A program made the translations under genes and the position numbers. A stretch of 12,987 nt of DNA, from positions 1-12,987 of the forward strand of contig UQHQ01000043.1 in NCBI GenBank assembly GCA_900540945.1. The letters are read 5' to 3'. The stretch's first letter is position 1. Each line of letters begins with the position of its first letter. Under the pieces are notes generated by a model. The model had not been told where the DNA came from, ran no database searches, and saw only the letters and a program-made list of their open reading frames with translations. This stretch comes from an uncultured Collinsella sp. GTDB lineage: Bacteria > Actinomycetota > Coriobacteriia > Coriobacteriales > Coriobacteriaceae. Of this stretch, positions 7,790-12,987 are shown in pieces.

Positions 7790-7822
7790 TAGAAATTCTA
7801 GCCGAAAAATTGGTTTTGAAAA
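7790..7822 (-). promoter_or_regulatory. Rrf2 gene promoter with overlapping palindromic operator candidate
   Basis: On the minus strand, TTTTCA (7822-7817), a 16-base spacer and TAGAAT (7800-7795) form a plausible sigma-70 promoter. The -10 lies inside TAGAA-A-TTCTA (7790-7800), an odd-centred palindrome placed where a repressor would block its own gene. TTCGG (7773-7777) and CCGAA (7802-7806) add outer inverted arms. Binding by the Rrf2 protein is inferred. Confidence 0.45.
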
Positions 7823-7875
7823 TACCTATTCCCGTCAAGCTGGTTAATCGACTCGCAATAATCTTCTATTTCCTA

Positions 7876-7904
7876 TTGCGTTACTAGGCTTTACTGTCTA
7901 CTAT
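7876..7904 (+). promoter_or_regulatory. Predicted cysK promoter
   Basis: TTGCGT at 7876-7881, a 17-base spacer and TACTAT at 7899-7904 give a sigma-70 type promoter with start near 7911. This would leave a leader of about 100 bases ahead of cysK, long enough to hold the hairpins at 7927-7978. Confidence 0.5.
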
Positions 7905-7926
7905 GCTTGCCAACAGCAAAAAGAAC

Positions 7927-7978
7927 AACCCATAAAGTTTGTGGGTTTGCTGCTACACACACCGTGAACCCACACGGT
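7927..7978 (+). promoter_or_regulatory. cysK leader with competing hairpins
   Basis: AACCCA (7927-7932) can pair with TGGGTT (7942-7947). ACCGTG (7961-7966) pairs perfectly with CACGGT (7973-7978), and its 6-base loop is a second AACCCA. The middle segment TGTGGGTT (7940-7947) is also complementary over 8 bases to AACCCACA (7967-7974), a pairing that would break both hairpins. The layout suggests a conformational switch or protein-binding leader. It matches no riboswitch class I recognise. Confidence 0.35.
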
Positions 7979-8010
7979 ATCCAGCCATTTGAACACTTTG
8001 GAGGTTCACC

Positions 8011-8949
8011 ATGAGCAATGTTTATACGTCCATCGATCAGCTTATCGGCCACACCCCGCTTCTGGAGCTCACTCACTTTGAGGCCGATGAGGACCTCAAG
8101 GCCCGCGTGCTCGTCAAGCTGGAATACTTCAACCCCGCCGGGTCCGTCAAAGACCGCGTCGCCAAGAACATGATCGACGAGGCCGAGAAGGCCGGCAAGC
8201 TCGTGCGCGGCGGCGACTACACCATCATCGAGCCCACGAGTGGCAACACCGGCGTCGGCATCGCCTCGGTGGCGGCGGCTCGCGGCTACAAGGTGATCAT
8301 CACCATGCCCGAGACCATGTCCGTCGAGCGCCGCAAACTTATGCAGGCATACGGCGCACAGCTCGTGCTCACCGACGGTTCCAAGGGCATGAAGGGCGCC
8401 ATCGCCAAGGCCGAGGAACTGCAGAAGGAGACACCCAACAGCATTATCCCCGGCCAGTTTGTAAACCCCGCCAACCCCGCCATCCACAAGGCCACGACCG
8501 GCCCCGAGATCTGGGATGACACCGACGGCAAGGTCGACATCTTCGTCGCCGGCGTTGGCACCGGCGGCACCGTGACCGGCGTGGGCGAGTTCCTCAAGGA
8601 GCAGAACCCCGAGATTCAGGTTGTCGCCGTCGAGCCCGCCACTTCCCCAGTGCTCTCCAAGGGCCAGGCCGGCCCGCACAAGATCCAGGGTATCGGCGCC
8701 GGCTTTGTGCCCGACGTCCTCGACACCCAGGTCTATGACGAGATCATCCCCGTCGAGAACGACGACGCCTTTGCCACCGGCCGCGCCGTGGGCCACAAGG
8801 AGGGCGTGCTCGTGGGCATTTCGTCCGGCGCCGCCGTGTGGGCCGCACTGCAGCTGGCCAAGCGCCCCGAGAACGAGGGCAAGACCATCGTGGCTCTGCT
8901 TGCCGACACCGGTGAGCGCTACCTGTCCACGGCACTCTTCCAGGACTAG
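8011..8949 (+). CDS. cysK: Cysteine synthase A (O-acetylserine sulfhydrylase)
   Basis: PLP enzyme of 312 residues that makes L-cysteine from O-acetylserine and sulfide in the cytoplasm. The PLP lysine is K47 in NPAGSVKDR. The substrate-binding loop EPTSGNTG is at 74-81, the phosphate-binding GTGGT at 183-187, and the pyridine-contacting Ser lies in VGISSGAAVW near 272; LADTGERYLS is near the end. The length matches the CysK family (about 310), without the C-terminal CBS domain of cystathionine beta-synthases. The ribosome site TGGAGGT lies about 7 bases before ATG. No cysE is adjacent. The divergent Rrf2 regulator, with its CysK-docking-like tail, makes feedback control probable. Confidence 0.97.
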   Translation: MSNVYTSIDQLIGHTPLLELTHFEADEDLKARVLVKLEYFNPAGSVKDRVAKNMIDEAEKAGKLVRGGDYTIIEPTSGNTGVGIASVAAARGYKVIITMPETMSVERRKLMQAYGAQLVLTDGSKGMKGAIAKAEELQKETPNSIIPGQFVNPANPAIHKATTGPEIWDDTDGKVDIFVAGVGTGGTVTGVGEFLKEQNPEIQVVAVEPATSPVLSKGQAGPHKIQGIGAGFVPDVLDTQVYDEIIPVENDDAFATGRAVGHKEGVLVGISSGAAVWAALQLAKRPENEGKTIVALLADTGERYLSTALFQD

Positions 8950-9044
8950 GGCCTCGCCCATAGGTTGAGCCCAGGACGAATCGGTCTCCTCTCTCCCGGC
9001 AGTCTAAGCCCATCCCATCAGGGCGCTCCACGAGTCGTCCGAAC

Positions 9045-9054
9045 TTGCTACAAT
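9045..9054 (+). promoter_or_regulatory. Extended -10 promoter upstream of mnmA
   Basis: TTGCTACAAT contains the TGn extension plus a five-of-six -10 box (TACAAT, 9049-9054), with no clear -35. Predicted start is near 9061, inside the hairpin that follows. A similar TTGCTATATT precedes the HipA-like gene. Confidence 0.5.
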
Positions 9055-9058
9055 GTCT

Positions 9059-9097
9059 GCGGCGCGGAACCAGCCTCCCGCGCCGCTTTTCTTTTTT
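9059..9097 (+). terminator. Strong intrinsic terminator between cysK and mnmA
   Basis: A 9-bp perfect GC-rich stem (GCGGCGCGG 9059-9067, CCGCGCCGC 9078-9086, 10-base loop) is followed by TTTTCTTTTTT (9087-9097). It would stop cysK read-through. It sits downstream of the extended -10 at 9045-9054 and 29 bases before the mnmA start, so it may also attenuate mnmA or give a very short RNA. Confidence 0.8.
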
Positions 9098-9126
9098 GGC
9101 CACATGCCACCAAGGAGAACCTCCCC

Positions 9127-10227
9127 ATGCACAACAAGCGCGTGCTCGTCGCCATGAGTGGCGGCGTCGATTCCAGCGTGACTGCCTACCTGCTCAAGCG
9201 CCAGGGCTACGAATGCGTCGGTGCCACCATGCGCCTCACCTGTCCCGCGCCCGATCCCGTCACGGGCATGAGCAAAGTCGACCGCGACATCGCCGATGCA
9301 AAGGCCGTCGCCGAGCGCCTGGGGATACCCCACCACGTGCTCGACCTGCAGCAGACCTTCGACCGCAACGTTATCGAGCGCTTCGTGACTGCCTATCAGG
9401 AGGGACTGACGCCCAACCCGTGCATCATCTGCAACCGCCATATTAAGTTTGGCGCGCTGCTCGATGCGGCACTCGATATGGGCTGCGACTACATCGCCAC
9501 GGGTCATTACGCCAAAACGAGCCAGGCGTCCGACGGAACCTGGCAGCTGCACCGCGGCGAGGACTCCAAAAAGGACCAGAGCTACTTTTTGTATTCGCTC
9601 ACGCAAGAGCGTCTGGCGCACACGATTTTTCCGCTGGCAGGCTTGGACAAAGAGCGCGACGTGCGCCGCATTGCCGCCGAGCAGGGCTTCATAAACGCCA
9701 AGAAGGCCGAGAGCGAGGATATCTGCTTTATCGCGGACGGCGACTATGCGGGCTATATCGAGCGCCGCTGCGGACATGCCGCCGAGCCGGGCGATATTGT
9801 ATGGCGCGACGGCAGCGTGGTCGGACGCCATAACGGCGCGCTGCGCTATACCATCGGCCAGCGCAAGGGCCTGGGCGTCGCGATGGCGCATCCCGTGTAC
9901 GTAACGAGCGTCGATGCCGCCAGCAATATTGTGCATCTGGGCGAGGCCGAGGACCTGACGGCCACAGCGCTCACGGCCAACGACTGGATCTGGAGCGCCC
10001 CTACCGACCGCATGGAGGCGGAGCTCAATGCCGGCGGCATTCGCGTGGGTGCCAAGTATCGCTACCGTCAGAAAGACCAGGCAGCGACCCTTACGCGTGA
10101 CGAAGACGGGCAAATGCTGCTAACTTTTGACGAGCCGCAACGAGCCATCGCCCCCGGCCAGGCCGTTGTAGTCTATCGCGGCGACATCGTCCTGGGCGGC
10201 GGTACCGTGACCGGCGCCATCAAATAA
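9127..10227 (+). CDS. mnmA: tRNA-specific 2-thiouridylase MnmA
   Basis: ATP-dependent enzyme that thiolates U34 of Lys, Glu and Gln tRNAs with persulfide sulfur delivered from cysteine desulfurase. It has 366 residues, normal for MnmA. The PP-loop motif SGGVDSS is at 11-17, the catalytic Cys in NPCIICN at C99, KDQSYFLY at 149-156, and the second catalytic Cys in SEDICFI at C200; YTIGQRKGLG opens the central domain and a C-terminal beta barrel follows. The start at ATG 9127 is chosen because AAGGAG (9112-9117) stands 9 bases upstream; an in-frame extension to 8965 would run through the terminator hairpin and is rejected. It lies downstream of cysK but has its own promoter. Its stop TAA is the first base triplet of a 10-base string repeated after the HipA-like gene. 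Confidence 0.96.
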   Translation: MHNKRVLVAMSGGVDSSVTAYLLKRQGYECVGATMRLTCPAPDPVTGMSKVDRDIADAKAVAERLGIPHHVLDLQQTFDRNVIERFVTAYQEGLTPNPCIICNRHIKFGALLDAALDMGCDYIATGHYAKTSQASDGTWQLHRGEDSKKDQSYFLYSLTQERLAHTIFPLAGLDKERDVRRIAAEQGFINAKKAESEDICFIADGDYAGYIERRCGHAAEPGDIVWRDGSVVGRHNGALRYTIGQRKGLGVAMAHPVYVTSVDAASNIVHLGEAEDLTATALTANDWIWSAPTDRMEAELNAGGIRVGAKYRYRQKDQAATLTRDEDGQMLLTFDEPQRAIAPGQAVVVYRGDIVLGGGTVTGAIK

Positions 10228-10241
10228 CAGCACTCCTCGAT

Positions 10242-10310
10242 AAGTTGCGGTGAAATAGGGACTGTTTAAGCGTTTCAAGCCGCTAAACAGTCCCTATTTC
10301 ACCGCAACTT
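10242..10310. repeat. Palindromic repeat, copy 1 (between mnmA and HipA-like gene)
   Basis: Perfect 27-bp inverted arms at 10242-10268 and 10284-10310 (starting AAGTTGCGGTGAAATAGGG) enclose a 15-base loop in which GCG/CGC can extend the stem past a bulged A. It lies 14 bases after the mnmA stop and may serve as its terminator, though T-rich sequence after it is short. The arm is shared with the copy at 11767-11837. Confidence 0.85.
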
Positions 10311-10335
10311 TGTTAAGTATTATGATGTTTGTGCT

Positions 10336-10344
10336 TGCTATATT
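10336..10344 (+). promoter_or_regulatory. Extended -10 promoter of the HipA-like gene
   Basis: TGC-TATATT (10336-10344) is an extended -10 with five of six consensus bases and no clear -35. The predicted start near 10351 leaves about 30 bases of leader before ATG 10380, supporting that start over ATG 10356. Confidence 0.4.
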
Positions 10345-10379
10345 TAACGATTGGAATGCTTAACGAGGTGATGCAGCAG

Positions 10380-11753
10380 ATGAATACTTCCAACTATATA
10401 ACCATGGGTGACGCCGCGCGCCTGCTGGGCGTTACGAAGGCCCGTATATCGCAACTGGCTGCATCGGGAACGCTCGCGTGCGATATCGTCGGTGGGCGGA
10501 AAATGGTTCAGTACGATTCCGCGATTGGTTATCAAAAGGTCCGTAAGCGTGGGCGCCGTCCCGCAGCTGACGTAGGGCGCAAGTTCACGTTGATGTCAGC
10601 CGACCACGAGGTCGCGCATGTCTCGTTTGATCCAACGCGCGAGTTTTCCTTTGAAATTGCCGACATACTCGATGCACGAAGGATGCCGTTTGGCACGTGC
10701 TCGAGTTCTTCTCCAACGGTGAATAAACGAGCACTCAACACGTGGTGGAGTCACCGGTCGGTGCCCGACGTCCGCCCCGGACTCATCTCGCGCTATCGCG
10801 AGCTGGGAATTGACAGCGGTATTGAAGTGCCCGTTCGTTGCCTGGGTTTTTCGCTTTCGGATTGCTATTGGCTAAGACCGGTCGACTGCGACGAGCTCAA
10901 TTGGCAGCACCTCAATTACTTCGAAAACAATTATGAACGGTCGGCACTCGAGCATCGTTCAGGCTGGCTTGAGGGCATCGGACTCAAAAATCCTGACAAT
11001 ACGTCCGAGGGCGAGCTCCCCAAATCCTGGATGATCCGCAATGGCGTTCGCATCCTGGTTAAAGGATGCGGAATGGACGATCAGCGACCGTTTAACGAGG
11101 CGGTTGCAACAGCTCTACATCGGCGTCTGCTATCCAAAGGTGAGTTTGTTCCCTATACGGTCGAGCGCATGTTCGACGGGCCCGTATGCCTATGCGATGA
11201 CTTTCTTAATGGCCGTGAGGAATACGTGCCGGCCGCTTATATCAGGGACGCACTCGGTGGCCAGCGAGGAAACTCAACATACGATCGATACTGTCGCTTT
11301 CTTGGCAGACACGGGGCTGACGAAGCCACGGTAAGAAAATCCATGTCGCAGATGATTGTCTGCGATGCCCTCCTGGCCAACAGCGACCGCCACTGGCGAA
11401 ACTTCGGCATCATCCGCAATGTCGACACGCTGGAAATGCGGCCTGCACCGCTGTTCGATAGTGGCAATTGCCTGTGGTACAACGTGCCAACCGCCGTGCT
11501 CGTTGCCGGGGAGTTTGGATTTGCCGCCAAACCGTTTGGTCCGGACCCTTCCACTCAGCTAGCATTTGCTGACTCGCTCGATTGGTTCGATGCGTCGCAT
11601 CTCGATGGGTTCGTCGACGAGGCAGTCGAAATCCTCTCACAAAGCGCATGGGCAACAGCAGGCAATCGCCTCAAGGCCATCCGCCGCGGTCTCGAGCGCC
11701 GCACGATAGAGGTAAGCGCCGCCGTTGAGGTGCTACGGCACGTGCAGAGATAA
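10380..11753 (+). CDS. HTH-HipA-like kinase fusion protein
   Basis: A 457-residue protein. Residues 6-60 form an excisionase/MerR-like helix-turn-helix (ITMGDAARLLGVTKARISQL, then a Lys/Arg-rich tail). Residues 70-135 resemble the N-terminal block of short HipA-like proteins (NKRALNTWWSHRSVPDVRPG). The kinase part has K228 in ILVKG, the likely catalytic D336 in ANSDRHWRNFGIIRN with metal ligand N341, and D360 in PAPLFDSG, matching HipA/CtkA-type Ser/Thr kinases. Classical HipBA encodes regulator and kinase separately; here one chain carries both, and no separate antitoxin is adjacent. The start is chosen because GAGG (10365-10368) precedes ATG 10380 by 11 bases; ATGs at 10371 and 10356 are alternatives. 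Palindromic repeats flank it, and codon use looks more AT-rich than its neighbours, suggesting acquisition. Toxicity and substrate are unknown. Confidence 0.85.
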   Translation: MNTSNYITMGDAARLLGVTKARISQLAASGTLACDIVGGRKMVQYDSAIGYQKVRKRGRRPAADVGRKFTLMSADHEVAHVSFDPTREFSFEIADILDARRMPFGTCSSSSPTVNKRALNTWWSHRSVPDVRPGLISRYRELGIDSGIEVPVRCLGFSLSDCYWLRPVDCDELNWQHLNYFENNYERSALEHRSGWLEGIGLKNPDNTSEGELPKSWMIRNGVRILVKGCGMDDQRPFNEAVATALHRRLLSKGEFVPYTVERMFDGPVCLCDDFLNGREEYVPAAYIRDALGGQRGNSTYDRYCRFLGRHGADEATVRKSMSQMIVCDALLANSDRHWRNFGIIRNVDTLEMRPAPLFDSGNCLWYNVPTAVLVAGEFGFAAKPFGPDPSTQLAFADSLDWFDASHLDGFVDEAVEILSQSAWATAGNRLKAIRRGLERRTIEVSAAVEVLRHVQR

Positions 11754-11766
11754 CAGCACTGCCCCC

Positions 11767-11837
11767 TAAGTTGCGGTGAAATAGGGACTGTTTGGCGGTT
11801 TTAAACGCTTAAACAGTCCCTATTTCACCGCAACTTA
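11767..11837. repeat. Palindromic repeat, copy 2 (after HipA-like gene)
   Basis: Perfect 27-bp arms at 11767-11793 and 11811-11837 enclose a 17-base loop. The arms share a 26-base core with copy 1. The loop's reverse complement matches copy 1's loop region (10268-10284) at 14 of 17 positions, so the two copies point in opposite directions. It lies between convergent genes. Confidence 0.85.
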
Positions 11838-11843
11838 CAGTGG

Positions 11844-11881
11844 GCGGCCTCGGTCGGTACTGCTGTGCCAGCCGAGGCCGC
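11844..11881. repeat. 10-bp stem hairpin behind the M42 peptidase gene
   Basis: GCGGCCTCGG (11844-11853) pairs perfectly with CCGAGGCCGC (11872-11881) around an 18-base loop, 7 bases past the peptidase stop codon. No T-run follows on either strand, so it may be a weak or Rho-assisted terminator, or an mRNA 3'-end stabiliser. Confidence 0.5.
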
Positions 11882-11888
11882 TGCTCCC

Positions 11889-12917
11889 CTAGCGCTGAAC
11901 GTAGGCGCAAACCAGTTCAAAGGTGTTGCGCACGCCGTCGATGTGGCTGCGCTCGTAGTTGTGGCTCGCGTACACGCCGGGGCCGATCAGGCCGTGACGG
12001 ATGTCGTAGCCGGCAGAGAGCGTGGCCTCGACGTCCGAGCCGTAATGCGGGTACACGTCGATGGCGTAATCGAGCTCCAGCTCGCGCGCGATATTGGACA
12101 GCGTGGTCACCAGATCGTAGTTGTAGGGGCCACCCGAATCCTTGGCGCAGATCGACACCATGCGCTCGGTGCAGCCCAGGTCGTCGCCCACACAGCCCAT
12201 GTCAACGCTGATCATCTCGCGCGTGTCGGCCGGCACGTAAGCGCCGCCGTGGCCGACCTCCTCGTACACGGTAAAGAGCAGGGACACCTTGCGTGAAAGC
12301 GACACCTCGCCGTCAGCAACGGCGCGGGCCAGACCCAGCAGAATCGACGCCGACAGCTTGTCATCCAAGAAGCGGCTCTTGATGTAGCCGCTCTCCGTCA
12401 CCGTGGTACGCGGATCCATAGCGATGATGTCGCCGGTCTGAATGCCCAGCTCAAGCACATCGTCCTTGCTGTCGACATTCTCATCGAGCAGGATTTCCAT
12501 GTTCTTCTCGATGGTCTTGACCGGCTCGTCGGCCACGTGCGCCGAAGGCTCGGTGTTGAGAACCACACCCGTGTACACATTGCCATCGCGCGTGTAGACG
12601 GTGCAGTTCTCGCCATCGGCCGTAGGCCACTGGTGCCCACCAAGCGTCGTGGGACGCAGGCGGCCATTGTCCTTAATGGAGCGTACCATGGCGCCTAGGG
12701 TATCGACATGGCTCGCCAACACAAGCGGCTCACCCTCGCCGCCAAGCTCAACCAGCACGTTGCCCTTATTGGAACGCTCGGGGCCAAAGCCCATATCGCG
12801 CAACGTTTCCATTAGATAATCAGTCGCCGCACGGGTATAACCCGTAGGCGAAGCAATCGAGGTAAGCGCCTTCAACTGATCAGTAATATAGGAGAGCGTA
12901 GAATCCATCTTGGACAC
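11889..12917 (-). CDS. M42-family metallo-aminopeptidase (glutamyl aminopeptidase/deblocking type)
   Basis: Cytoplasmic dinuclear-metal aminopeptidase that trims peptides from the N-terminus; 342 residues, typical of M42. Expected ligands are present in order: H70 and D72 in LASHVDTLG, Asp185/186 in FLDDKLSAS, the catalytic Glu pair E219-E220 in VYEEVGHGG, D239 in SVDMG, and the late His in YASHNYERSHIDG. It belongs to the set also labelled M20/M25/M40 or endoglucanase by old annotation; peptidase is the better call. GTG 12917 is preferred as start because AAAGGG lies 8 bases upstream; ATG 12908 is nearly as good, and ATG 12974 is unlikely because it lacks a ribosome site. It is convergent with the HipA-like gene. 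Substrate specificity cannot be read from the sequence. Confidence 0.92.
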   Translation of the reverse strand: MSKMDSTLSYITDQLKALTSIASPTGYTRAATDYLMETLRDMGFGPERSNKGNVLVELGGEGEPLVLASHVDTLGAMVRSIKDNGRLRPTTLGGHQWPTADGENCTVYTRDGNVYTGVVLNTEPSAHVADEPVKTIEKNMEILLDENVDSKDDVLELGIQTGDIIAMDPRTTVTESGYIKSRFLDDKLSASILLGLARAVADGEVSLSRKVSLLFTVYEEVGHGGAYVPADTREMISVDMGCVGDDLGCTERMVSICAKDSGGPYNYDLVTTLSNIARELELDYAIDVYPHYGSDVEATLSAGYDIRHGLIGPGVYASHNYERSHIDGVRNTFELVCAYVQR

Positions 12918-12987
12918 CAAAGTCACCCTTTCATATCGAATTAAACCCACAGCAACAATACCACCGCGAACCATCTTTTTACCTAGC

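Larger units (their letters stand above)
10225..11837. mobile_element. Candidate repeat-flanked cassette carrying the HTH-HipA kinase
   Basis: The segments 10225-10267 and 11751-11793 are direct repeats at a constant offset of 1526 bases. Each starts TAACAGCACT, has 6 mostly different bases, then the same 27-base palindrome arm. In both, TAA is the stop codon of the preceding gene (mnmA or the HipA-like gene). The gene and its downstream repeat may thus have been acquired by recombination between repeats or by duplication. No transposase or integrase is present, so calling it mobile is inference. Confidence 0.35.

Noticed and set aside
7891..8961. 356-codon minus-strand frame opposite cysK
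   Set aside because: Gly/His/Leu/Ala-rich shadow of cysK, whose catalytic motifs are on the plus strand.
8965..9126. N-terminal extension of mnmA
   Set aside because: It would translate through a strong terminator hairpin and promoter; MnmA proteins begin just before SGGVDSS, and AAGGAG marks ATG 9127.
9004..10113. 369-codon minus-strand frame opposite mnmA
   Set aside because: Shadow of mnmA with no conserved domain.
10242..11837. Paired repeats as a CRISPR array or as terminal inverted repeats of an insertion sequence
   Set aside because: There are only two palindromic copies, 1.5 kb apart with a kinase gene between them, no spacers and no transposase.

Overview
The window is GC-rich, densely coded bacterial DNA. 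Protein content, gene neighbours and codon style suggest a gut Coriobacteriia (Actinomycetota), most likely Collinsella or a close relative. That placement is from family recognition only; the window holds no rRNA or other decisive marker.

Left third (1-5984, minus strand): a two-gene AddAB-type recombinational repair operon. addB (PD-(D/E)XK nuclease/inactivated helicase subunit) is followed after 3 bases by addA (UvrD/RecB-like helicase-nuclease), whose C-terminal part lies beyond the left edge. Long open frames on the opposite strand here are shadows of these two genes.

Middle (5985-7330): a 33-bp perfect inverted repeat, a minus-strand terminator, a small TrpR-related regulator (YerC/YecD type) and a small four-helix membrane protein of the phage-holin-4/YvlD type.

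Sulfur region (7330-10227): an Rrf2 regulator diverges from cysK (cysteine synthase), and mnmA (tRNA 2-thiouridylase) follows cysK. The regulator combines an IscR-like cysteine cluster with a C-terminal Tyr-Val-Ile tail of the kind that docks into the CysK active site. This suggests a local circuit joining cysteine supply, iron-sulfur or redox state and sulfur use in tRNA modification. The 252-base divergent region carries recognisable promoters, a palindrome over the regulator's -10 box, and a cysK leader with two mutually exclusive hairpins.

Right third (10225-12987): a single-gene HTH-HipA-like kinase fusion sits between two copies of a palindromic repeat. All four repeat arms share a 26-bp core, the two copies face opposite ways by their loops, and each is preceded by the same 10-base string that includes the stop codon of the upstream gene. 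This looks like a recently gained cassette and is the best candidate for an undescribed unit. A convergent M42-family metallo-aminopeptidase gene closes the window.

No rRNA, tRNA, CRISPR array or transposase gene was seen.
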